12,581 nt of DNA from an uncultured Lachnospiraceae bacterium (lineage in GTDB: Bacteria; Bacillota; Clostridia; Lachnospirales; Lachnospiraceae): positions 1 to 12,581 of the forward strand of contig CAJUEY010000058.1 in the NCBI GenBank assembly GCA_910585825.1, in the 5' to 3' direction. Both the position numbers and the translations under genes were made by a program. Below, piece by piece: positions 1-6,136 of this stretch (within the stretch, counting starts at the first letter, position 1; each line of letters opens with the position of its first letter). The notes under the pieces were generated by a model. The model saw only the letters and a program-made list of their open reading frames with translations, was not told the origin of the DNA and searched no databases.

Positions 1-18
1 CAACTTTAAATAGGCCGG

Positions 19-59
19 ATTCGTTACTGTGAACACCGTGGGTGTGAACAGTAACGAAT
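19..59. repeat. 41-bp palindrome upstream of SRP RNA promoter
   Basis: The outer arms ATTCGTTACTGT (19-30) and ACAGTAACGAAT (48-59) are perfect 12-bp complements. Inside them, ACACC (33-37) pairs with GGTGT (41-45) around a GTG loop, leaving a symmetric GA/GA mismatch. No T-run follows on either strand, so it is not an ordinary terminator. The right arm extended by GTGA resembles a sequence at 12441-12456. It could be a dispersed palindromic repeat or a protein-binding site; function is unknown. Confidence 0.75.
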
Positions 60-95
60 GGCTGCATGAATGTTGATGCAGGGGAAATCCCTTTA

Positions 96-124
96 TTGAC
101 AAAGTGAGTAAAAAAGGTTATACT
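96..124 (+). promoter_or_regulatory. SRP RNA promoter
   Basis: The -35 TTGACA (96-101) and -10 TATACT (119-124) are separated by 17 bp, a near-perfect housekeeping sigma promoter. It places the start at about 130-132, just where the SRP RNA's 5' closing helix begins. Confidence 0.9.
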
Positions 125-129
125 GAAGT

Positions 130-395
130 CTCCGAGCAGCCGGGGTGGCAGCGGTACCCTGAACCGGCAATCCGCTATAGCCGGGGTGATATTCTGCCGA
201 GGGTTTCTGGCAGCGAAGCAGCCCTTTATAAGTGGCGATGAAGCTTGGGTCTTGCGCAATAGAAATTTATGAACCGGGTCAGGTCAGGAATGGAGCAGCC
301 CTAAGTGAATGCATCTATGTGCCGCAAGGGCGCCTGGGCCGAGTTAACTGTAAAGGTAACGTTTGAGGTCAGGATTCGAAGCAGAATGCTCGGTT
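130..395 (+). ncRNA. ffs: Signal recognition particle RNA (large, Firmicutes type)
   Basis: This is the RNA core of the signal recognition particle, which with Ffh directs ribosomes making membrane and secreted proteins to the membrane. The S-domain hairpin is at 277-300: GGTCAGG, stem TCA, tetraloop GGAA, stem TGG, then AGCAGCC. It aligns position by position with the E. coli 4.5S core (UCC-GGAA-GGA stem). The ends pair: CCGAGC (132-137) with GCTCGG (388-393). The length of about 265 nt and the GC-rich folded 5' part fit the long Bacillus/Clostridium form with an Alu domain. The gene has its own strong promoter and is followed by a terminator. Exact ends are inferred from the closing helix. 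In many Firmicutes this gene lies next to dnaX; here it is about 5.7 kb away. Confidence 0.95.
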
Positions 396-405
396 TAAAA
401 TGAAA

Positions 406-435
406 AAAAGCAGGAGTTGTTTGGCTCCTGCTTTT
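406..435. terminator. Bidirectional terminator (SRP RNA / putP)
   Basis: An 11-bp stem, AAAAGCAGGAG (406-416) with CTCCTGCTTTT (425-435), has an 8-nt loop. It gives a T-run on both strands (the minus side reads on into AAAAAAA of the plus strand). It lies between the convergent SRP RNA and symporter genes, ending 14 bp from the latter's stop, so it probably serves both. Confidence 0.9.
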
Positions 436-448
436 ATAATAGAAATTT

Positions 449-1972
449 CTAAATAGAATCAAATTCATTTAATATTTCCTGCTCAGGCGCTTTTGTCAGC
501 AGACTTACGATGATGATAAAAGCACAGGCAACTAAAAATGCCGGAAGCAATTCATAAATATCCCATGCGCCGCCGATTGGCCGTACCAGGTATTTCCAGA
601 TGAATACCATTGCACCGCCGGAAATCATGCCGGCAAGAGCTCCGGTTCTGGTAGTTCTTCTCCAGAACAAGGAGAACAGCATAACCGGGCCGAAAGATGC
701 GCCAAAGCCTGCCCAGGCAAAAGATACAATGGTAAAAATAGAACTGTTGGGATCTCTTGCAATAAAAGCTGCTATCACTGCGATAATTACAACCGTAAGC
801 CTTGCAGCAAGCATAGTCCCTTTTTCTGATATTCTCAGGTGCAGTACATCTTTTAAAATATTTTGAGATATGCTGGAAGATGCAGCCAAAAGCTGGGAAT
901 CTGCTGTTGACATGGTACAGGCTAAAATGCCGGAAAGGATAATGCCGGCCAGAATGATAGCGAGAATACCGTGTGAGCTCAGAATCTGGGAAATCTTAAT
1001 TAACAGTGTTTCAGAATCGGAACCGCTTAATACTTCAATGGCGCCGGCTTTTGACATGCTGTATCCGATGATGCCGATGAAAATAGCGATTGCCATAGAG
1101 ATCACTACCCAAATAGATGCAACCCGTCTGGAAAGTTTCAGTTTATTTTCATCTTCAATAGCCATAAAACGCAGAAGAATGTGAGGCATTCCGAAATAAC
1201 CAAGTCCCCAGGCGAGAGTGGATACGATCGTAATAAAGCCATAGTTGTTTGATGAATTGGAAACGGCATCGTATGTATTTGTCATAGATAAGTATCCTGG
1301 AAGTTTAGATGCATTGTCTATTACAACATCAATGCCCCCTGCTGTCTGTACGCCAAAAAATACTACAATGATCAAAGCCAGCGTCATAACAATGCTCTGG
1401 ATAAAATCTGTCGTGCTCGCAGCCAGGAAACCGCCCAGAGCCGTATAGCCTACGATGATTACGGCGCTGACTAACATGGCCGGAATGTAGGGAATATCAA
1501 ACAGACTGGAAAACAATTTTCCGCAGGCAGAAAATCCGGATGCAGTATAGGGAATAAAGAAAATAATAATAATAATTGCGGATATTCCCAGCAAAGCATT
1601 GCTTTTGTCTCTGTAACGATTGGAAAAGAATTCGGGAATCGTAATTGCATTGCCGGCAGCGGCAGAATAGCGGCGGAGACGTTTTGCGACAATCAACCAG
1701 TTCAGATAAGTGCCGGCAGCCAGCCCGATTGCAGTCCAGCCTACATCGGCAATGCCGGAGATATAGGCAAGTCCCGGCAGTCCCATTAAAAGATAACTGC
1801 TCATATCAGAGGCTTCTGCACTCATAGCGGTTACCAATGGACCTAATTTTCGCCCGCCCAGATAAAAATCGTTTACATTATTGTTCTTTTTGGAAAACCA
1901 GATACCGATGCCTACCATGCCAAGAATATAGGCAACAATAACAATAAAAATTCCAAGAGTTGTTCCACTCAT
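449..1972 (-). CDS. putP: Sodium/proline symporter (PutP type)
   Basis: The 507-residue integral membrane protein of the sodium:solute symporter family probably takes up proline with Na+. Family marks include LGGRKLGP (38-45), the sodium-site segment SAEASDMSSYLLMGLPG (51-67, with D56 and S58 matching E. coli D55 and S57), GYFGMPHILLRFMA (258-271) and MSTADSQLL (354-362, matching E. coli S340/T341). About 12-13 hydrophobic segments span the length, and the size equals that of E. coli PutP (502). The start follows GAGGAGG (complement of 1978-1984) at 5-nt spacing. It is monocistronic, convergent with the SRP RNA and divergent from the PadR operon. E53 replaces the Gly common in E. coli and Bacillus homologues. 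Proline is the best substrate guess; a related osmolyte or amino acid is possible. Confidence 0.92.
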   Translation of the reverse strand: MSGTTLGIFIVIVAYILGMVGIGIWFSKKNNNVNDFYLGGRKLGPLVTAMSAEASDMSSYLLMGLPGLAYISGIADVGWTAIGLAAGTYLNWLIVAKRLRRYSAAAGNAITIPEFFSNRYRDKSNALLGISAIIIIIFFIPYTASGFSACGKLFSSLFDIPYIPAMLVSAVIIVGYTALGGFLAASTTDFIQSIVMTLALIIVVFFGVQTAGGIDVVIDNASKLPGYLSMTNTYDAVSNSSNNYGFITIVSTLAWGLGYFGMPHILLRFMAIEDENKLKLSRRVASIWVVISMAIAIFIGIIGYSMSKAGAIEVLSGSDSETLLIKISQILSSHGILAIILAGIILSGILACTMSTADSQLLAASSSISQNILKDVLHLRISEKGTMLAARLTVVIIAVIAAFIARDPNSSIFTIVSFAWAGFGASFGPVMLFSLFWRRTTRTGALAGMISGGAMVFIWKYLVRPIGGAWDIYELLPAFLVACAFIIIVSLLTKAPEQEILNEFDSI

Positions 1973-2012
1973 AATTTCCTCCTCTTTTTATGTATCATAG
2001 TTGAATATTGCG

Positions 2013-2027
2013 TAAAGTGACACTTTA
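2013..2027. promoter_or_regulatory. Inverted repeat over putP start site (candidate operator)
   Basis: TAAAGTG (2013-2019), one central A, then CACTTTA (2021-2027) form a perfect 7-bp inverted repeat. It touches the last base of the putP -10 and covers the predicted start site, a position where a bound repressor would block transcription. No regulator is identified. Confidence 0.5.
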
Positions 2028-2055
2028 TTATAGCAGTTCTTTAAAGCTTCTACAA
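2027..2055 (-). promoter_or_regulatory. putP promoter
   Basis: Read on the minus strand, -35 TTGTAG (2055-2050) and -10 TATAAT (2032-2027) are 17 bp apart. TGC directly precedes the -10, making an extended -10. The start would fall near 2020, giving a leader of roughly 45-50 nt. A 15-bp inverted repeat covers the predicted start. Confidence 0.75.
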
Positions 2056-2068
2056 TGAAAAATTTTCA
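2056..2068. promoter_or_regulatory. Inverted repeat between divergent promoters
   Basis: TGAAAA (2056-2061), A, TTTTCA (2063-2068) is a perfect 6-bp inverted repeat. It lies between the back-to-back -35 boxes of putP and the padR operon. The AT-rich core is loosely like CodY-type boxes, but this is too short and too AT-rich to assign. Confidence 0.3.
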
Positions 2069-2077
2069 AAGCATTTA

Positions 2078-2107
2078 TTGACAAAACAATATTATATGGT
2101 GTATAGT
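2078..2107 (+). promoter_or_regulatory. padR operon promoter
   Basis: The -35 TTGACA (2078-2083) and -10 TATAGT (2102-2107) are separated by 18 bp. The -10 lies inside the repeated motif ATAGTATTA, as expected of a promoter controlled by its own repressor. The leader to the first start codon is about 35 nt. Confidence 0.75.
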
Positions 2108-2128
2108 ATTAATTAGAAAATAGTATTA
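2087..2128. promoter_or_regulatory. Candidate PadR operator repeats
   Basis: ATAGTATTA occurs at 2103-2111 and again at 2120-2128 as direct copies 17 bp apart. CAATATTAT (2087-2095) is a 7-of-9 inverted copy. Together they run from the spacer through the -10 to beyond the start point. The placement suggests autoregulation by the PadR protein encoded just downstream; binding is inferred. Confidence 0.5.
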
Positions 2129-2149
2129 TATGAAGTAAGGAGTGATGAA

Positions 2150-2473
2150 ATGGGATTTGGCATAGGGGCAATTCTACTGGATGCGATTGTTCTGGCAGTT
2201 GTCTCAAAAGAGGAAGAAGGAACCTATGGCTATAAAGTCACGCAGGACGTCCGCAGAGCGATTGATATATCAGAATCTACACTATATCCGGTGCTTAGAC
2301 GACTTCAGAAGAATGAATATCTGGTGGTATATGATGTGGAGTGCGGTGGACGAAATCGCAGATATTACAAACTGACCAAAGCCGGTGCAGTGAAATTGAA
2401 AGAATATCAGATAGAATGGAAAGACTATTCATCGAAAATATCAAATTTATTATCGGGAGAGGAGCAGGTATGA
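2150..2473 (+). CDS. PadR-family transcriptional regulator (short form)
   Basis: The 107-residue cytoplasmic DNA-binding protein belongs to the short PadR group: a winged helix-turn-helix plus one C-terminal dimer helix. Visible marks are the opening LLDAIVLAVV, the GTYGYKVTQDV stretch (24-34), the recognition-helix segment ESTLYPVLRRLQKNEYL (42-58) and the wing GGRNRRYYKLTKAG (66-79). AAGGAG at 2137-2142 supports the start. Its stop overlaps the next gene's start as ATGA (2470-2473), so translation is coupled. PadR proteins usually repress their own operon; promoter-overlapping repeats fit that. The inducing signal is unknown. Confidence 0.93.
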   Translation: MGFGIGAILLDAIVLAVVSKEEEGTYGYKVTQDVRRAIDISESTLYPVLRRLQKNEYLVVYDVECGGRNRRYYKLTKAGAVKLKEYQIEWKDYSSKISNLLSGEEQV

Positions 2474-3108
2474 ACAGAAATGAATTTCTAAGGCAGTTAG
2501 AGCGGCTGCTTTGTGATATCCCGGAGAATGAACGCCGGGAAGCCATAGAATATTATCAGAATTATTTTGAAGACGCGGGCCCTGAAAAAGAGGCGCAGAT
2601 CATAGAAGAGCTGGGTTCGCCTCAGGAAGTGGCGGCCAGTATAAAAAGGAATCTGTTTGGAGAGGACTATGAAGACTATGATTTTGTAAAAGAGAAAAAA
2701 CAGCAAAATGCATACGAAAACCAACAGAATAAAACAACACGAAACATAGTGCTTGCGGTGATTATCGTATTGACTTTTCCTCTGTGGATTGGCATTCTTG
2801 CCAGTGCATTTGGGATTTTGATTGCAGGAATTGCGGTTGTCTTTGCAGCTGCAGTCTCCATTATAGCAGTTGTGTTCTGTTTTTTTGTGATGGGATTTGT
2901 GCTTTGCGGCATTGGCATGGTAAACCTGTTTACAGGATTTCCGGCAGTGGGATTGGTTCTTACAGCGGTTGGAATGTTTCTTTTGGCATTTGCCGTTTTG
3001 GGACTGATCGTGGTTGTATGGACTGTCGGCAGAATTTTACCCTGGACATTACGGGCGGTTGTCCGTTTGTGTAAAAAACCATTTCAGAAAAGAGGTGCTG
3101 TTATATGA
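2470..3108 (+). CDS. HAAS/DUF1700 membrane protein
   Basis: The 212-residue protein has a soluble N-terminal HAAS/DUF1700 domain (1-65), seen in NRNEFLRQLERLL, the EAIEYYQNYFEDAG helix (25-37) and IIEELGSPQEVAASI (44-58). A charged linker leads to three or four hydrophobic segments between about 93 and 187, then a basic tail. An upstream in-frame ATG at 2341 exists, but it lies inside padR; the start at 2470 overlaps the padR stop (ATGA), follows GGAGAGGAG and matches the family N-terminus. Proteins of this family commonly sit next to PadR regulators and DUF4097 proteins. A sensory or partner role for the HAAS domain is inference. The stop overlaps the next start at 3105-3108. Confidence 0.9.
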   Translation: MNRNEFLRQLERLLCDIPENERREAIEYYQNYFEDAGPEKEAQIIEELGSPQEVAASIKRNLFGEDYEDYDFVKEKKQQNAYENQQNKTTRNIVLAVIIVLTFPLWIGILASAFGILIAGIAVVFAAAVSIIAVVFCFFVMGFVLCGIGMVNLFTGFPAVGLVLTAVGMFLLAFAVLGLIVVVWTVGRILPWTLRAVVRLCKKPFQKRGAVI

Positions 3109-4052
3109 AAGGATTTACCAGGATTTGTTTGTTAATCAGTTTGATTTTTCTTTGTATCGGGTGTGTGTGTCTCGGTATAGGAGCGGCGCTTGGCAGCGGA
3201 TTAAGAGAAGTGTGGGCAATGGCGGGCAATGGCGAGCTGGATGTGGGCTATCTGCATTTCGGCGAGAATGTTCCTTTTCCTTATATAACAGACGACATTT
3301 CGGATGAAGAACTCCAAATAGAAAAAGGAGTCGTAGAAGAGAGTTTTCTGCCGCAAGAAGTAGAAAATCTGAAAATTAATATAAAGTATGGGGCGGTTTA
3401 TGTCACAGACAGTCAGACGGATCAGATTGAAATTTCTGTAGATGCGCCGGAAAGTAATGCGTATCAGTGTGGACTTAAGGACGAAACACTGGAACTTCTA
3501 GATAAGACGCCAAGATATCGTTGGAATGCTCTGCGAAATGGGATAAAGAATAAAGTGGAGATTACAATTGCGATACCAAAGGGAACGGTATTTGATGAAG
3601 TGGATTTAGTGACAGATGCGGGCGGTATAGAAATATCCCATGATCTGGAAGCCCGGGAAATTCATTTTGATCTGGATGCGGGAGAATTGGTGGCAGAAAA
3701 GGTCATAGCGGCAGAGGGATTTTCTGCTGATGTAGATGCCGGAAATCTTGAAATTGCAGAATTTGCAGCAAAGTCACTGGAGGTGGACTGCGGAGTTGGA
3801 AGAGCCAAACTTTGCGGAAGTGTTTTAGAAGGGGTGGAGGCCGATTGCGGAATTGGCCAGATTATATTACAATTAAAAGGCCGGGAAGATGATTATGACT
3901 ACGATGTAGATTGCGGCCTGGGCAACGTTCGTATTAACGGAACTTCCTATAGCGGCTTATCGACGAACAAAGAAATTGATCACCACACAGGCAGAACCAT
4001 CAGTCTGGAATGCGGTGTGGGAGAAATTGAAGTAACGGTAGAGGAGGAATAG
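3105..4052 (+). CDS. DUF4097 beta-repeat protein, membrane-anchored
   Basis: The 315-residue protein has an N-terminal hydrophobic anchor (8-30) and a C-terminal DUF4097 ('toastrack'-like) repeat region (about 88-313). Seven turns share a D-x-G corner: DAG at 171, 191 and 211, DCG at 228, 247 and 269, and ECG at 302. Each is followed by a short beta strand such as GEIEV, mostly 17-22 residues apart, as expected of a beta-solenoid. The anchor holds FLCIGC (15-20), but the -3 position is Cys, so a lipobox is doubtful. The bulk probably lies outside the cell. The start overlaps the previous stop (ATGA). Function is unknown; the family is common in PadR/PspC envelope operons. A Cys recurs at the same place in the last four turns. 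Confidence 0.88.
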   Translation: MKGFTRICLLISLIFLCIGCVCLGIGAALGSGLREVWAMAGNGELDVGYLHFGENVPFPYITDDISDEELQIEKGVVEESFLPQEVENLKINIKYGAVYVTDSQTDQIEISVDAPESNAYQCGLKDETLELLDKTPRYRWNALRNGIKNKVEITIAIPKGTVFDEVDLVTDAGGIEISHDLEAREIHFDLDAGELVAEKVIAAEGFSADVDAGNLEIAEFAAKSLEVDCGVGRAKLCGSVLEGVEADCGIGQIILQLKGREDDYDYDVDCGLGNVRINGTSYSGLSTNKEIDHHTGRTISLECGVGEIEVTVEEE

Positions 4053-4053
4053 A

Positions 4054-4248
4054 ATGGAAAAAAGATTATACAAATCAACAACAAACAGAGTATTGTGCGG
4101 TGTATGCGGAGGAATCGGAGAATACTTCAATATTGATCCTACGATTATCCGGCTGCTTTGCCTTATGTTAATTTGCGGTTGGGGAAGTGGATTGCTGGTA
4201 TATTTGATTGCTGCAATCATTATTCCGGAATCGCCGAAACAGTTTTAG
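4054..4248 (+). CDS. PspC-domain protein
   Basis: This is a 64-residue stand-alone PspC domain. KRLYKSTTNRVLCGVCGGIGEYF (3-25) is the classic opening of the family, followed by NIDPTIIRLL and one or two membrane segments (about 32-56) with the closing IIIPE. In enterobacteria PspC is a membrane member of the phage-shock response; short Firmicutes versions are thought to act in envelope stress, with unproven mechanism. GAGGAGGAA just upstream (4042-4050) gives a strong ribosome binding site, and only 1 base separates it from the previous stop. Confidence 0.92.
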   Translation: MEKRLYKSTTNRVLCGVCGGIGEYFNIDPTIIRLLCLMLICGWGSGLLVYLIAAIIIPESPKQF

Positions 4249-4251
4249 CTT

Positions 4252-4767
4252 ATGGAGCTTTATAAAGACGGGGCGGTAATTCCCCTTGGGGATGGAGAAA
4301 TCCGGCTTTGCCGGATAGAAACCCGGGATAAAGAGCATATTCGAGTATACAGGAAACAAAACCCAAAGGGTGAAAACATGCTCTGTATGGTTTCGGGCAT
4401 TGAACATAATCCGGCCGCTTACCGTATGGCAGCGGTTGGCTGGCTGAGGGAATATGCAAGAGCCGAATTGGAGAGGAAAGTGGAGGCGTTCCGGAAACAG
4501 ATGAGGGTGTCCGTAAACCGAATTGTCATAAAAGAGCAGAAAACCCGCTGGGGCAGCTGCAGTTCAAAAGGAAATCTGAATTTTAACTGGAAACTGATCC
4601 TGATGCCGGAGCGAATTTTGGACTATGTAGTGGTGCATGAATTGGCACATAGAAAACAGATGAATCATTCGCCGGTTTTTTGGAAAGAAGTGGAAACAGT
4701 GCTGCCGGATTATAGAGATCGGAGGCAGTGGCTGCGGGAGCATGAAGGAGAATTTATCAAATATTGA
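4252..4767 (+). CDS. YgjP-like zinc metallopeptidase (DUF45)
   Basis: The 171-residue protein of the YgjP/DUF45 family is related to SprT/M48 metallopeptidases. The zinc motif HELAH (129-133) is complete, with a third likely ligand H139 in MNHSP. The family block KTRWGSCSSKGNLNFNW lies at 97-113. No signal peptide is seen, so it is probably cytoplasmic. It is shorter than the usual 220-240 residues, with a trimmed N-terminal part. There is no clear Shine-Dalgarno; the start is 3 bases after the pspC stop, so it may depend on coupled translation. Substrate is unknown. It may be a passenger at the operon's end. Confidence 0.85.
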   Translation: MELYKDGAVIPLGDGEIRLCRIETRDKEHIRVYRKQNPKGENMLCMVSGIEHNPAAYRMAAVGWLREYARAELERKVEAFRKQMRVSVNRIVIKEQKTRWGSCSSKGNLNFNWKLILMPERILDYVVVHELAHRKQMNHSPVFWKEVETVLPDYRDRRQWLREHEGEFIKY

Positions 4768-4775
4768 CAAAAAAG

Positions 4776-4805
4776 AGTCCACAGGTGGTCATTCATCTGT
4801 GGACT
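4776..4805 (-). terminator. tRNA-Ser terminator (possibly bidirectional)
   Basis: A 9-bp stem, AGTCCACAG (4776-4784) with CTGTGGACT (4797-4805), has a 12-nt loop. On the minus strand it is followed by CTTTTTTG, a good U-run, 10 bases past the tRNA end. On the plus strand the tail GTATTTTA is weaker but could also end the PadR operon. Confidence 0.8.
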
Positions 4806-4815
4806 GTATTTTAAG

Positions 4816-4902
4816 CGGAGATGGTGGGAGTCGAACCCACGCGCCCTTGCAGACCTATCGCATTTCGAGTGCGACCTCTTACGACCACTTGAGTACATCT
4901 CC
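4816..4902 (-). tRNA. tRNA-Ser (anticodon CGA)
   Basis: This 87-nt serine tRNA decodes UCG. The acceptor arm pairs GGAGATG with CATCTCC, with discriminator G73, a serine identity element. The anticodon stem TCGCA/TGCGA holds the loop CTCGAAA, giving CGA. A long class II variable arm and the T-loop GGTTCGACTCC are present. The 3' CCA is not encoded (the flank reads CTTAA), so it must be added after transcription. It has its own promoter and terminator and lies head to head with the phosphofructokinase gene. Confidence 0.96.
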
Positions 4903-4917
4903 AAGTCTCTACGAAAG

Positions 4918-4946
4918 ACTATAACATATAATGAGATTGATTTCAA
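4918..4946 (-). promoter_or_regulatory. tRNA-Ser promoter
   Basis: On the minus strand, -35 TTGAAA (4946-4941) and -10 TATAGT (4923-4918) are 17 bp apart. The start would be about 10 nt upstream of the mature tRNA 5' end. Confidence 0.8.
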
Positions 4947-4962
4947 GAAGTAGAACTTTTTA

Positions 4963-4991
4963 TTGTAGATAAAAAAGATATATATTATAAT
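4963..4991 (+). promoter_or_regulatory. pfk-dnaX operon promoter
   Basis: The -35 TTGTAG (4963-4968) and consensus -10 TATAAT (4986-4991) are 17 bp apart. The predicted leader is about 47 nt. It is divergent from the tRNA-Ser promoter. Confidence 0.75.
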
Positions 4992-5044
4992 AGTTCTATC
5001 AATACTATTTTTCCAAATATCATTAAGAAAGGACTGGAGGAATT

Positions 5045-6118
5045 ATGAAAAGAATCGGTATGTTGACAAGCGGAGGCGATTGCCAGGCATTAAATGCCGC
5101 AATGAGGGGAGTAGTAAAAGGATTGAGCAATAATGTGGACGGACTGGAAGTTTACGGCTTTTTCGATGGCTATAAAGGTCTGATTTATGGAAAATATCGT
5201 TTACTTACATCTATGGACTTTTCTGGAATTCTGACAAAGGGCGGAACCATTTTGGGAACCTCCAGACAGCCGTTTAAATTAATGCGGGAGCCGGATGAAA
5301 ACGGTCTGAATAAAGTAGAGGCTATGAAACAGACTTATTACAAGCTGAATTTGGATTGTCTTGTTATTTTAGGCGGTAACGGAACACAGAAGACAGCGAA
5401 TCTGCTTCGGGAAGAAGGATTAAATATTATACATCTGCCCAAGACGATTGACAACGATATTTATGGAACGGATATGACATTTGGTTTCCAGAGTGCAATT
5501 GATATTGCAGCAGATGTTATTGACTGTATCCATACAACGGCATCTTCTCACAGCCGTGTGTTTATTGTAGAAGTTATGGGACACAAAGTAGGATGGCTGA
5601 CATTGTATGCCGGAATTGCAGCGGGCGCGGATATCATTTTGCTGCCGGAGATTCCATACGATATAGACAAAGTGGTAGCGGCGATTCAGAAACGTTCCAA
5701 AGATGGAAAAGGATTTACAATACTTGCAGTTGCAGAGGGCGCAATCTCTAAAAAGGATGCCAAACTCAGCAAAAAAGAGTACAAGAAAAAGCTTGAGAAC
5801 AACCCTTATCCGTCCGTGTCTTATGAAGTGGCAGAACAGATTAAGAAAAAGACTGGAATTGAGACAAGAGTAACGGTTCCCGGACATACACAAAGAGGCG
5901 GAAGTCCCTGTCCTTATGACCGTGTACTTTGCAGCAGACTTGGAGCAGAGGCGGCTCAGGCGATTATTGACGGAGATTTCGGTAATATGATCGGTGTGAA
6001 GTCAAACAAAATCGTAAGAGTGCCATTAGAAAAAGTAGCCGGCAAGCTGAAAATGGTAGAGCCGGATTCCCAGATTATCAAAGAGGCAAAATTCATGGGA
6101 ATCAGTTTTGGAAATTAG
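5045..6118 (+). CDS. pfkA: 6-phosphofructokinase, atypical (mixed ATP/PPi residues)
   Basis: The 357-residue cytoplasmic enzyme of the PFK family phosphorylates fructose 6-phosphate to the 1,6-bisphosphate in glycolysis. Family motifs are LTSGGDCQALNAAMRG (7-22), ILGGNGTQKTA (108-118), PKTIDND (132-138, catalytic base D136), VMGHKVGW (177-184) and PGHTQRGG (279-286). Specificity is mixed: G113 (E. coli G104) points to ATP, while K133 (E. coli G124) is the residue usual in PPi enzymes. N112 stands where E. coli has the Mg-binding D103, and H180 where E. coli has R171. It is longer than the classic ATP enzyme (about 320). TGGAGG 5 bases upstream supports the start. Donor choice cannot be settled from sequence alone. 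Confidence 0.9.
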   Translation: MKRIGMLTSGGDCQALNAAMRGVVKGLSNNVDGLEVYGFFDGYKGLIYGKYRLLTSMDFSGILTKGGTILGTSRQPFKLMREPDENGLNKVEAMKQTYYKLNLDCLVILGGNGTQKTANLLREEGLNIIHLPKTIDNDIYGTDMTFGFQSAIDIAADVIDCIHTTASSHSRVFIVEVMGHKVGWLTLYAGIAAGADIILLPEIPYDIDKVVAAIQKRSKDGKGFTILAVAEGAISKKDAKLSKKEYKKKLENNPYPSVSYEVAEQIKKKTGIETRVTVPGHTQRGGSPCPYDRVLCSRLGAEAAQAIIDGDFGNMIGVKSNKIVRVPLEKVAGKLKMVEPDSQIIKEAKFMGISFGN

Positions 6119-6136
6119 AATAAGTGAGGAATCGTC

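Noticed and set aside
600..1448. Plus-strand open frames inside the putP gene
   Set aside because: They are antisense shadows of a well-supported membrane protein; none has a ribosome site or family motif.
2341..2469. An N-terminal extension of the DUF1700 protein from an in-frame ATG at 2341
   Set aside because: This stretch is inside padR in another frame. The start at 2470 has a ribosome site, an ATGA overlap and the family N-terminus.
3119..3170. Lipoprotein signal in the DUF4097 protein (CIGC at residues 17-20)
   Set aside because: The -3 position is Cys rather than Leu/Val and the hydrophobic run continues past the Cys, so a plain membrane anchor is more likely.
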